From contig NC_017910.1 of NCBI RefSeq assembly GCF_000262305.1, positions 2,976,001 to 3,040,000 of the forward strand: DNA of 64,000 nucleotides, read 5' to 3'. The notes under the pieces are model-generated. The model was not told the origin of the DNA, did not search any database, and saw only the letters and a list, made by a program, of their open reading frames with translations. A program made the position numbers and the translations under genes. Source of the DNA: Shimwellia blattae DSM 4481 = NBRC 105725. Its GTDB lineage: Bacteria; Pseudomonadota; Gammaproteobacteria; Enterobacterales; Enterobacteriaceae. Of this stretch, positions 27,662 to 35,907 are shown piece by piece; the stretch's first letter is position 1, and each line of letters starts with the position of its first letter.

Positions 27662-27994
27662 TTACAGCGCCTTCATAGTGCCTTTCGGCAGAACGGCTGC
27701 GACAAAATCACGCTTGATAACCACTTCGTTGGTTTCATTAAGCGCAATAGCGATATAACCATTGTCTGCCACTTTCGTGACGCGACCTACCAGGCCACCA
27801 TTGGTCAGCACTTCGTCGCCTTTCGCGATGGAGTCCATCAGCTTCTTGTGTTCTTTGGTGCGTTTTTGCTGCGGACGCAGGATCATAAAGTAGAAAATCA
27901 GACCGAAAACCACCAGCATCAGAATCAGTGATACCGGGCTGCCCTGCGCTGGAGCACCCGTGGCGGCTACCGCATCAGAAATGAAAAAGCTCAT
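27662..27994 (-). CDS. yajC: Sec translocase accessory subunit YajC
   Basis: 110 residues with one membrane helix (PVSLILMLVVFGLIFYFMIL) and the conserved basic motif RPQQKRTKEHKKLMDSIAKG, then a small beta domain (GLVGRVTKVADNGYIAIAL). It is part of the SecDF-YajC complex. It lies 17 bp after tgt and 27 bp before secD. Confidence 0.97.
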   Translation of the reverse strand: MSFFISDAVAATGAPAQGSPVSLILMLVVFGLIFYFMILRPQQKRTKEHKKLMDSIAKGDEVLTNGGLVGRVTKVADNGYIAIALNETNEVVIKRDFVAAVLPKGTMKAL

Positions 27995-28011
27995 GAAAAT
28001 TCCCTCATTTA

Positions 28012-29139
28012 TTAATTAACATTCAAAGGTGGAACCGGTTTACCTGTACGCGTGTAAAAATCCGCGACAAAGTGCTCTAATTTACCCTCTTCAATGGCCT
28101 TACGTAAACCAGCCATTAAACGCTGATAATAGCGCAGGTTATGGATAGTGTTCAGCCGGGCACCCAGTATTTCGTTGCAACGGTCCAGATGATGCAAGTA
28201 GGCGCGCGAATAATTGCGACACGTATAGCAATCACACGCCTCATCCAGGGCAGAGGTGTCGTCTTTATACTTCGCATTGCGGATTTTTACGACACCATCA
28301 GTAACGAACAAATGCCCGTTACGCGCGTTGCGGGTTGGCATGACGCAGTCAAACATATCGATACCGCGCCGTACCCCTTCGACCAGATCTTCCGGTTTCC
28401 CGACCCCCATCAGATAACGGGGTTTATCCGCCGGGATCTGCGGGCAAACATGCTCAAGGATACGGTGCATATCTGGCTTAGGCTCACCAACCGCCAGACC
28501 GCCGACAGCGTAGCCATCAAAGCCGATATTCACCAGACCTTTTACTGAGATATCGCGTAAATCTTCGTAAACACTGCCCTGAATAATGCCAAACAGGGCA
28601 TTTTTATTGCCCAGTGAATCAAAGCGCTCGCGGCTGCGTTTTGCCCAGCGCAGGGACATTTCCATGGAGCGTTTGGCGTAATCCCAGTCGGCCGGGTACG
28701 GGGTGCACTCGTCGAAAATCATCACAATGTCGGAACCCAGGTCATACTGGATTTCCATGGATTTTTCCGGGCTCAGGAAGATAGGGTCGCCGTTAATCGG
28801 GTTGCGAAAGTGCACGCCCTCTTCGGTTATCTTGCGGATATCCCCAAGGCTAAACACCTGAAAACCGCCGGAATCCGTCAGGATCGGCCCTTTCCACTGC
28901 ATAAAATCGTGCAGATCCCCGTGCAGCTTCATGATCTCCTGGCCCGGGCGCAGCCACAGGTGGAAAGTATTGCCGAGAATGATTTGCGCACCGGTGGCTT
29001 CCACTTCTTCCGGGGTCATCCCTTTTACCGTGCCGTAGGTGCCCACCGGCATAAATGCCGGGGTTTCTACCACACCGCGCTCAAAGATCAGGCGCCCGCG
29101 ACGCGCGCGACCGTCTGTCGTATCCAGTTCAAATTTCAC
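28012..29139 (-). CDS. tgt: tRNA-guanine(34) transglycosylase
   Basis: 375 residues. The (beta/alpha)8 enzyme has catalytic aspartates in LTDSGGFQVFSLG and DMFDCVMPTRNARNG, and a zinc site in CDCYTCRNYSRAYLHHL. It swaps guanine 34 for preQ1 in Asp, Asn, His and Tyr tRNAs. The next gene upstream, queA, makes the following step, and both lead the sec genes in one transcript. Confidence 0.97.
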   Translation of the reverse strand: MKFELDTTDGRARRGRLIFERGVVETPAFMPVGTYGTVKGMTPEEVEATGAQIILGNTFHLWLRPGQEIMKLHGDLHDFMQWKGPILTDSGGFQVFSLGDIRKITEEGVHFRNPINGDPIFLSPEKSMEIQYDLGSDIVMIFDECTPYPADWDYAKRSMEMSLRWAKRSRERFDSLGNKNALFGIIQGSVYEDLRDISVKGLVNIGFDGYAVGGLAVGEPKPDMHRILEHVCPQIPADKPRYLMGVGKPEDLVEGVRRGIDMFDCVMPTRNARNGHLFVTDGVVKIRNAKYKDDTSALDEACDCYTCRNYSRAYLHHLDRCNEILGARLNTIHNLRYYQRLMAGLRKAIEEGKLEHFVADFYTRTGKPVPPLNVN

Positions 29140-29296
29140 ATTTCCTCCTGCATCAGAGAAACAGTCTGATGGTTAATCAATACTGCGGGCTACCCCCGCA
29201 GTCAGTGGTGATCCTGGCTGCCTGTATCAGAAGGCATCAGTTTGAAAATTGCCAGAAGCCCCGGCTCGGGGCATGGCCAGAACAGGCGCCGGGCGG

Positions 29297-30370
29297 TTAA
29301 TCCTGCCCGGGGCGCTCATTAATGGCTTGCGGATTGTACGTGATATACATGGCATCGCCATAGCTGAAGAACCGATATTCGGCTTTTACCGCCTCATGAT
29401 AGGCGTGCAGCGTGTGCTGATAACCGGCAAATGCCGAAACCAGCATAATCAGCGTGGATTCCGGCAGGTGGAAGTTGGTCACCAGGGCATCAATCACCTG
29501 GTACTGATAGCCCGGGTAGATAAAGATTTGGGTATCGCCAAAAAACGGCGCGATCAGGGCGTCTTTTGCCGCCTGCGCCGCGCTCTCCAGGGAGCGTACC
29601 GACGTGGTCCCCACGGCTATCACGCGATTGCCCCGGGCCTTACAGGCCAGCACCGCGTCAACCACCTCCTGGGGCACTTCCGCATATTCGGAGTGCATCA
29701 CGTGCTCTTCAATGCTCTCAACCCGCACCGGCTGGAACGTACCGGCCCCCACATGCAGGGTCACGAACGCCAGCTCCACCCCTTTGGCGCGCAGCGCCGC
29801 CAGCAGCGGCTCGTCAAAGTGCAGCCCGGCGGTAGGGGCAGCCACGGCACCCGGGCGTTTACTGTATACTGTCTGGTACAGTTCGCGATCTGCGTCTTCA
29901 TCCGGGCGGTCAATATAGGGCGGCAGCGGCATGTGGCCAATCTGGTTGAGGATATCCAGCACGCTGCGCTGATCATCAAAGCGCACTTCAAACAGGGCAT
30001 CATGGCGCGCGACCATGGTCGCTTTGATGCTTTCGTCGTCCCCCAGCAGCAGCTCAGCGCCGGGTTTTGGCGACTTGGAAGCGCGGATATGGGCCAGAAC
30101 CCGGTGGTCGTCCAGCATGCGTTCAACCAGCAGCTCGATTTTCCCGCCGCTGGCTTTGCGGCCAAACAGCCGGGCCGGAATAACCCGGGTATTGTTAAAC
30201 ACCAGCAGGTCGCCCGGGTTAAGTTTATCCAGCAGATCGGTAAACACACCATGCGTCAGTGCCCCGGTTGGCCCGTCCAGCGACAGTAAGCGGCAGGCAC
30301 TACGCTGCGCCTGGGGATAATGGGCAATCAGGGACTCGGGTAATTCAAAAGAAAAATCGCTAAGGCGCAT
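29297..30370 (-). CDS. queA: S-adenosylmethionine:tRNA ribosyltransferase-isomerase
   Basis: 357 residues beginning MRLSDFSFELPESLIAHYPQ, one longer than E. coli QueA. It moves the ribosyl part of SAM onto preQ1-tRNA to form epoxyqueuosine. Conserved blocks include FNNTRVIPARL, GAVAAPTAGLHF and TLHVGAGTFQPVR. The frame is open to 30511, but that part overlaps acpH and lacks similarity. A 157-bp gap with small GC-rich hairpins separates it from tgt. Confidence 0.97.
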   Translation of the reverse strand: MRLSDFSFELPESLIAHYPQAQRSACRLLSLDGPTGALTHGVFTDLLDKLNPGDLLVFNNTRVIPARLFGRKASGGKIELLVERMLDDHRVLAHIRASKSPKPGAELLLGDDESIKATMVARHDALFEVRFDDQRSVLDILNQIGHMPLPPYIDRPDEDADRELYQTVYSKRPGAVAAPTAGLHFDEPLLAALRAKGVELAFVTLHVGAGTFQPVRVESIEEHVMHSEYAEVPQEVVDAVLACKARGNRVIAVGTTSVRSLESAAQAAKDALIAPFFGDTQIFIYPGYQYQVIDALVTNFHLPESTLIMLVSAFAGYQHTLHAYHEAVKAEYRFFSYGDAMYITYNPQAINERPGQD

Positions 30371-30487
30371 GGTGGTACACTCAGACAGAAAAAACAGGCG
30401 GCTTAGTCTAGTGCCGGGGCGCGCTCCCTGCAACCGATAAGCTATTTTTTGACCCCCGGCGGCGAATAAACAGGCGATCCACTGGCG

Positions 30488-31069
30488 ATGAACTTTCTTG
30501 CACACCTGCACCTTGCGAGCCTTGCAAACAGCTCACTACTGGGAAACATTCTGGCGGACTTTGTGCGCGGCAACCCGGAAACCCACTGGCAGCCCGATGT
30601 GGTGTCCGGTATTTATCTGCACCGGCGCATTGACGTGCTGACCGACAACCTGCCCGAAGTGCGCACCGCCCGGGCGTTGTTTCGCCCGGATACCCGGCGA
30701 GTGGCCCCGATAACCCTGGATGTGATGTGGGACCATTTTATCTCCCGCCACTGGCAGCAGCTCTCAGCACAGCAGAGCCTGGCAGATTTTGTGCGCCAGG
30801 CCCGGGCTGAGATAGTCCCGGCCCTGCCCGGCACGCCCCCCTCTTTTATTCAGCTCAATAATGCCATGTGGTCTGAACACTGGCTGGAGCGCTACCGGGA
30901 TATGGATTTTATTGCCCGGGCGCTGAACGGCATGGCCAGCCGCCGCCCGCGCCTGGCGGCGTTAAGTGACTCCTGGCAGGATCTGGATAACCACTACAGC
31001 GAGCTGGAGCATTTATTCTGGGATTTCTACCCGCAGATGATGGCCCGGGCCGGCAAACAGCAGCTGTAA
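30488..31069 (+). CDS. acpH: Acyl carrier protein phosphodiesterase
   Basis: 193 residues, the E. coli length, starting MNFLAHLHLASLA with metal-binding histidines and containing LADFVRGNPE and LDVMWDHFISRHW of the HD-like AcpH fold. It removes the 4'-phosphopantetheine arm from holo-ACP. It is divergent from queA, as in E. coli. In E. coli the next gene is malZ; here an accessory cluster follows. Confidence 0.95.
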   Translation: MNFLAHLHLASLANSSLLGNILADFVRGNPETHWQPDVVSGIYLHRRIDVLTDNLPEVRTARALFRPDTRRVAPITLDVMWDHFISRHWQQLSAQQSLADFVRQARAEIVPALPGTPPSFIQLNNAMWSEHWLERYRDMDFIARALNGMASRRPRLAALSDSWQDLDNHYSELEHLFWDFYPQMMARAGKQQL

Positions 31070-31173
31070 TCACCAGAGCGGCTGGCGGGGGCGGGCGTTC
31101 ACCACTACCCTGAATAACGGACCCGGTGACACAACGCCACCGGGCGTCGCCAACTCCAGCCAGGGCCCCTTCT

Positions 31174-31494
31174 ATGAGCGAAGTTAAGATCGTTGCCACA
31201 CTGACCCCATTTCCGGAACATATCGACACTATCCGTACCGCCGCCCGGGCGATGGTCAACCCGACCCACCATGAGCCCGGATGCCTGCAATACGATCTCC
31301 ATGAAAGCCGCGCAATTGCGGATGTGCGGGATCTGGCAAACACGGGGGCGGTCTCATTTGTGTTTATTGAGCGCTGGAAATCCGAAGAAGATTTGAAAAA
31401 ACATGTGGCCATGCCCTACCACGACGATTTTCTCGCCATCCTTGAGGGCAAACTGGAAAGCCTGAGCGTGCAGCGCCTGACCGTTCTGGCCTGA
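31174..31494 (+). CDS. ABM-domain (antibiotic biosynthesis monooxygenase family) protein
   Basis: 106 residues (MSEVKIVATLTPFPEHIDTI...). The dimeric alpha-beta barrel pattern is clear: a first beta strand, GCLQYDLHES, then FVFIERWKSEEDLKKHVAMP, close to YgiN-type quinol or putative quinol monooxygenases. The ATG at 31174 is chosen because the open frame further upstream shows no similarity. It lies in the accessory cluster that replaces malZ. The substrate is unknown. Confidence 0.8.
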   Translation: MSEVKIVATLTPFPEHIDTIRTAARAMVNPTHHEPGCLQYDLHESRAIADVRDLANTGAVSFVFIERWKSEEDLKKHVAMPYHDDFLAILEGKLESLSVQRLTVLA

Positions 31495-31500
31495 TCTGAC

Positions 31501-31529
31501 ACCGGCGGGCTCGCTGCCCGCCGGTTTCC
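31501..31529 (+). terminator. Hairpin after the ABM-domain gene
   Basis: ACCGGCGGGC (31501-31510) pairs perfectly with GCCCGCCGGT (31516-31525), followed by TTCCTT. The U tract is weak. Confidence 0.55.
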
Positions 31530-31621
31530 TTCGCATTTTATCCGCTTACCTTTTTTGTTGAGGGTGCATTTGTCGTGGCCTGCGTATAACCGGCATTCCG
31601 CCACCAGACAGGAGCACGACC

Positions 31622-32065
31622 ATGAAACCTTCATTACGGCTGGTTATACCGCTACTTGCCGGTTGTGTCGTTCAGGCACAGGCAGCCCCTCCTGAAGTGC
31701 ATGCCACCACCCCTGAATCTTTCAGCGAGGTTTTTACCCGCACCATTAACAGCGGCAACATTGACGCGCTGCTGGGGCTCTACCACGATGACGCCGTCGT
31801 GGTGACCGACGGTGTCACCTGGCGCGGGAAAGCGAAAATTAAAGAAAATCTGCAGGGCTTTATGCAACTGGGTGGCAAGCTGACCACCGAAGATGTGTAT
31901 GTGCTGCAATACAATGATACCGCGCTGGTCCGGGTGAAATGGCGGATCAACGACCGTAAAGACAGCGCCCGCATTCTGGCTCAGGGCGAAAGTACCGAGG
32001 TCCTGCAAAAACAGCCGCAAGGCCACTGGGTCTATATTATTGATCACCCCTTCGGGGCCAGTTGA
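31622..32065 (+). CDS. Secreted NTF2-like (SnoaL/DUF4440-type) protein
   Basis: 147 residues. An N-terminal signal of about 21 residues (ending VQAQA) suggests export to the periplasm. The remainder shows the NTF2-like order: a helix (SFSEVFTRTINSGNIDALLGL), YHDDAVVVTDGVTWRGKAKI, then beta strands ending GHWVYIIDHPFG. Such domains bind small hydrophobic ligands or act as isomerases; no specific role can be given. It has an AGGAG-type ribosome site and lies between the ABM gene and a broken amidohydrolase. Confidence 0.75.
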   Translation: MKPSLRLVIPLLAGCVVQAQAAPPEVHATTPESFSEVFTRTINSGNIDALLGLYHDDAVVVTDGVTWRGKAKIKENLQGFMQLGGKLTTEDVYVLQYNDTALVRVKWRINDRKDSARILAQGESTEVLQKQPQGHWVYIIDHPFGAS

Positions 32066-32079
32066 CGCCACCTGCCTTA

Positions 32080-32110
32080 TCTTCACCAGGCCTGCCTGGC
32101 CTGGTGAAGA
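32080..32110. terminator. Long hairpin between NTF2-like gene and amidohydrolase remnant
   Basis: A perfect 13-bp stem (32080-32092 with 32098-32110) closes a 5-nt loop between convergent reading frames. No U tract is present on either side. Confidence 0.6.
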
Positions 32111-32121
32111 TTACCCTCAAA

Positions 32122-32943
32122 TTAAAACGAGAAGCACGAACAGCCCAGCGCCCCCCAGAAGGCATTATCATCCGACACCGGGATCCCGGCGCGGCGCGCA
32201 ATCTCATGCTGATGCCCGTGAACATGGCAGCTACCGCAGCACTGGTGCACCCGGGCCTGCATCCCTGCTCTGGCGGCCGGGGGCGCCGGGCGATAGTGGC
32301 CGGGCACCTTCACCACCGGGGACCATTCCGGCACTACCGGGATCGGCGGCGGCGCCAGTGGGCTGAAATGACCGGCGGCATACACCACTTTGCCGTCCAC
32401 CAGCGTCATAACCGACTCAATCCCCTTAATGGCCTCTTCCTCCACACTGAAATAGTCCTGAGACAGCACCACCAGATCCGCCAGTTGCCCGGCCTGGATA
32501 CGGCCTTTTTTCCCCTGTTCGCTGGAGAACCAGGCACTGCCCGCACTCCACAACTCCAGCGCCACCTCCCGGGGCAGCCGGTTATCGTCGTCATACATTT
32601 TCAGCCCGCCCACGGTCCGGCCAGAGACCAGCCAGTAGAGGGCAGTCCACGGGTTGTAGCTGGCCACCCGGGTGGCATCGGTCCCCAGGCCTACCGGCAC
32701 CTCCATGCTGAGCATTTTCGCCACCGGCGGCGTCTGTTTCACCGCATCGGCCCCGTAGCGATCGACAAAATACTCCCCCTGGAACGCCATGCGGTGCTGC
32801 ACGGCTATCCCGCCGCCCAGCGCTTTCACCCGCTCAATATTGCGCTCGGTGATGGTCTCTGCGTGGTCGAAGAACCAGTGCAGCCCGTTAAACGTATGGG
32901 TAATGACCAGGGTTACTGGCCGTTTTTGTGCCGCGTCAGACAT
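32122..32943 (-). pseudogene. YtcJ-type amidohydrolase, C-terminal remnant
   Basis: 273 residues are readable from an ATG at 32943, but they match only the second half of metal-dependent amidohydrolases of the YtcJ kind: HWFFDHAETITERNIERV, GGGIAVQHRMAFQGEYF, GLGTDATRVASYNPW and AGQLADLVVLSQDYFSV. The N-terminal metal-binding HxH and about 300-350 residues are missing, so catalysis is unlikely. The C-terminal tail, with a cysteine/histidine-rich patch and FWGALGCSCFSF, looks complete. A stop lies a few codons upstream in frame. The break joins directly to a hydrolase remnant. Confidence 0.75.
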
Positions 32944-33182
32944 GCTGTGTATCCTGAATCAGAGAGGGCCAGACAGTGTGGTTCCCCACCCGGCAATATA
33001 GTTATCAGGCTTTATGTTGCGAAGGTCAGAGCGTTGAATCTCTTCCCGGCTTTTGCCAGCGCAACGGTATTATTTTCCGGCGTTTACCGAACAGTATTCG
33101 CCACGCAGAATGGCATCTGTGGCCGATGGTCGATAAATATCACAACAAAATTTTGTGGCTCAATCAGTTCCCGCACGGTCAT
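32944..33182 (-). pseudogene. Isochorismatase-family hydrolase remnant (YcaC-like)
   Basis: From the ATG at 33182 the minus strand reads MTVRELIEPQNFVVIFIDHR, then a stop at 33084-33086. In a shifted frame it continues NNTVALAKAGKRFNA, then stops again. After another shift SGPL and IQDTQ follow up to about 32950. These pieces, in order, resemble the N-terminal half of cysteine hydrolases of the isochorismatase superfamily (catalytic Asp in FIDH). At least two frameshifts are needed and the C-terminal half is missing. Together with the next entry this looks like a deletion across two adjacent genes. Confidence 0.6.
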
Positions 33183-33499
33183 ATAACACCTTATTTATCA
33201 AATGGTTGTTAATATAAGAAACGGTGACATAGCAGCACTATTGATACTAGTTCGGCCATCACAAGCAGTATAGTTGGAAAATTTAAACAAGTTGTTTAAC
33301 GGTATAGTTCAACAAATTAATAGACTAAACCAGTCAAAAATCTGAAATTAAATGGCAGTACACCTCTATGATAGGGTAGGTGACGTAAATCATGGATAAT
33401 AGTCGTCTGATAATTATCTGGCATATCTATTGCTTATTTTAATAATTAGCGTCAACACCATGTATTAATAGGGAAAATTACTCAGGCAGGGTTGATATT
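33183..33499. promoter_or_regulatory. Intergenic region between hydrolase remnant and LysR gene
   Basis: About 315 bp, strongly AT-rich, between divergent units. It is the expected place for the LysR-type protein to bind, but no clear T-N11-A operator stands out. AT-rich inverted pieces such as TAGTTCAACAAATTAATAGACT are present. No gene was seen. Confidence 0.35.
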
Positions 33500-34402
33500 A
33501 TGCGCGTAAATCTTGATGTGTTGCTTATTCTTGATGCTCTTGATAAATACGGCAGCTTTGCTGCTGCTGCCGGTTCGCTATATAAAACGCCAGCAGCATT
33601 AAGCTATATGGTTCAAAAACTTGAGCATGAACTTGATATTTTAATTCTCGATCGTACAGGGCACCGGGCTAAATTTACCGACACCGGTAAAATGGTTCTT
33701 GAGCAGGGCCGCGCATTACTGAATGCAGCAAAAACACTGGAAAAGAATGCAATACAGATGTCATCCGGCTGGGAAAAAGAGCTGAATATTGCGCTGGATA
33801 GTTCATTTCCATTCACATTATTATTACCGATTATTAATGATTTTTACCAGTATGCCCCACAGACCCGTTTGCAATTCAGCCAGCAAACGCTGGCGGGTGC
33901 CTGGGAAGCACTGACCCAGGATAATGCCGATATTATTATCGGCGCAATTAACGAGCCCCCGGCCTCTGCCGCTTATGCATACCGGGAAATGGGGCGGATT
34001 GAAAATATCTTTGTGGTGGCCCCCGGGCATCCGCTGGCCGGGGAGACGGAGCCGCTCAGCAACGGGCTTATTACCCGGCACCGGGGGATTGTGGTCAGCG
34101 ACAGCGCCCGCCACTCCCCGCGCCTGAATATTAACCTGCTGGAAGAGCAGCAGCGGGTGGTGGTAGACAGTTTTGCCTCTAAAATTCCGCTTCTGCTGGC
34201 CGGTACTGGCTGTGGTTTCCTGCCGCGCCACCTTGCCCGCCCTTATCTTGAAGCCGGCACCCTGGTGGAAAAACAGGTTGAGTCCTGGCGCCGCTATGAC
34301 CATGTGTTTCTGGCCTGGCGCACCAGCAGTAACGGGCTGGCCAATCGCTGGTGGCGTGAGCGGCTACTGAGCGATCCGACCATCGCCCACGCCTGGGATT
34401 AA
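33500..34402 (+). CDS. LysR-type transcriptional regulator (YhaJ-like)
   Basis: 300 residues. The N-terminal winged helix-turn-helix is LDVLLILDALDKYGSFAAAA...YKTPAALSYMVQKLE (about residues 4-44), followed by the linker and an effector-binding domain. The DRTGHRAKFTDTG segment and overall layout are closest to the YhaJ branch of the family. It is divergent from the broken hydrolase/amidohydrolase pair, which it probably once controlled. The ligand is unknown. AT-rich 5' codons contrast with the GC-rich second half. Confidence 0.85.
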   Translation: MRVNLDVLLILDALDKYGSFAAAAGSLYKTPAALSYMVQKLEHELDILILDRTGHRAKFTDTGKMVLEQGRALLNAAKTLEKNAIQMSSGWEKELNIALDSSFPFTLLLPIINDFYQYAPQTRLQFSQQTLAGAWEALTQDNADIIIGAINEPPASAAYAYREMGRIENIFVVAPGHPLAGETEPLSNGLITRHRGIVVSDSARHSPRLNINLLEEQQRVVVDSFASKIPLLLAGTGCGFLPRHLARPYLEAGTLVEKQVESWRRYDHVFLAWRTSSNGLANRWWRERLLSDPTIAHAWD

Positions 34403-34427
34403 CCCCCGGGCCACTATACGGGCCAAA

Positions 34428-34455
34428 AAAATGGCACCCTCCGGGGTGCCATTTT
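34428..34455. terminator. Bidirectional terminator between LysR gene and proY
   Basis: AAAATGGCACCC (34428-34439) pairs with GGGTGCCATTTT (34444-34455). There are A and T tracts on both sides, and the genes converge here. Confidence 0.88.
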
Positions 34456-34472
34456 CACAACCATCACCTGAA

Positions 34473-35828
34473 TCAGGCGGCCGCGCGGCGGCATTTAATC
34501 CGCCAGCCTATCAGCAGCAGCACTATCCAGCCGACCCCCACATACAGGGAGATACGGGTCTCCGGGTGGTAGCCAATCAGCGCGATAATAAAGCCCAGGA
34601 AAATCAGGCCGGTGATGGTAGTCACCACCCCGCCCGGGACCGGGAACTTCAGCGCTTTGACCTCGTCGCCGGAGAGGCGGCGGCGAAACGCTATCTGGGA
34701 TAACAGGATCATTATCCACACCCACACGGTGGCAAAGGTCGCCAGAGAGGCAATCACCAGGAATACGCTTTCCGGCATAATGTAATTCAGGTACACCGCA
34801 AACAGCAGCGCGATAGTCATCACCACCACCGTTACCCAGGGCACGCCCCGGCGGGAGGTTTTGGCAAACACCTGCGGGGCATCCCCCTGCCCGGCCATGC
34901 CGTGCAGCATCCGCCCTACACCGAAAATATCGCTATTGATCGCCGACAGAGAGGCGGTCAGCACCACAAAGTTCAGGATACTGGCGGCAAAGGTGATCCC
35001 CATATGCTGGAAGGTCAGCACAAACGGGCTGCCGTTGGTTCCCACCATATTCCACGGGTAAATCGACATAATCACAAACAGCGTACCCACATAAAACACC
35101 AGAATACGCAGCGGCACGGAGTTGATAGCCCGGGGAATCGATTTTTCCGGATCCTGGGCCTCCCCGGCGGTGATACCGATAATTTCGATACCGCCGTAGG
35201 CAAACATCACCATCTGCAGGGACATCACCATGCCCAGCCAGCCATTACTGAAGAAGCCGCCATTGCTCCACAGATTATGAATGCCGGTAGGCTGCCCGCC
35301 GTTACCAATCCCCCAGATGATGATGCCAAACCCGGCAACGATCATCAGAATAATGGTGGCCACTTTGAAAAACGAAAACCAGAACTCCAGCTCGCCAAAG
35401 ACTTTAACGCTCATCAGGTTAATGGCGCAGATAATCAGCACCACGCTCAGCACCCAGACCCAGTGCGGCACCGCCGGAAACCAGACCCCCATATAGATAC
35501 CGAACGCGGTCACATCCGCGATTGCCACTATCAGGATCTCAAAGCAGTAGGTCCAGCCGGTGATATACCCGGCCAGCGGGCCGAGGTTTTCCTGAGCATA
35601 ACGGGAGAATGAGCTGGCTGAAGGGTTATGAACCGACATCTCCCCCAGGGCGCGCATAATAATATAGGCGGCGACCCCGCCAATGATATAGGCCAGCAGC
35701 ACGCTGGGCCCCGCCATTTTTATCGCATCCGCCGAACCATAAAAAAGCCCGGTGCCAATCGCAGATCCCAGCGCCATAAAGCGGATGTGCCGGGTGCTTA
35801 AACCACGTTTAAGCGCGTTTTTTTCCAT
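34473..35828 (-). CDS. proY: ProY amino-acid permease
   Basis: 451 residues, twelve helices, APC/AAT family. LSTRHIRFMALGSAIGTGLF and FSFFKVATIILMIVAGFGII are near-identical to E. coli ProY. The E. coli protein is described as a cryptic proline transporter, with later work pointing to histidine. The ATG at 35828 gives MEKNALKRG, matching the E. coli start; a longer frame to 35858 is possible but less likely. It follows brnQ, with a terminator between them. Confidence 0.93.
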   Translation of the reverse strand: MEKNALKRGLSTRHIRFMALGSAIGTGLFYGSADAIKMAGPSVLLAYIIGGVAAYIIMRALGEMSVHNPSASSFSRYAQENLGPLAGYITGWTYCFEILIVAIADVTAFGIYMGVWFPAVPHWVWVLSVVLIICAINLMSVKVFGELEFWFSFFKVATIILMIVAGFGIIIWGIGNGGQPTGIHNLWSNGGFFSNGWLGMVMSLQMVMFAYGGIEIIGITAGEAQDPEKSIPRAINSVPLRILVFYVGTLFVIMSIYPWNMVGTNGSPFVLTFQHMGITFAASILNFVVLTASLSAINSDIFGVGRMLHGMAGQGDAPQVFAKTSRRGVPWVTVVVMTIALLFAVYLNYIMPESVFLVIASLATFATVWVWIMILLSQIAFRRRLSGDEVKALKFPVPGGVVTTITGLIFLGFIIALIGYHPETRISLYVGVGWIVLLLIGWRIKCRRAAA

Positions 35829-35861
35829 CAGGTTTATCCATTCTTCACAACGAGACAAAAT

Positions 35862-35887
35862 AAAAAAACCACGGGGAGGCCCCGTGG
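35862..35887 (-). terminator. Terminator between brnQ and proY
   Basis: CCACGGGG (35869-35876) pairs with CCCCGTGG (35880-35887). Seven T residues follow on the minus strand. Confidence 0.85.
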
Positions 35888-35907
35888 CTTAAAAAAGGAA
35901 TCACCGC

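Noticed and set aside
29249..30289. Open frame antisense to queA
   Set aside because: Same reason; queA is certain on the other strand.
32062..33186. Plus-strand frame of 374 codons over the amidohydrolase remnant
   Set aside because: The minus strand carries recognisable amidohydrolase motifs; the plus frame resembles nothing.
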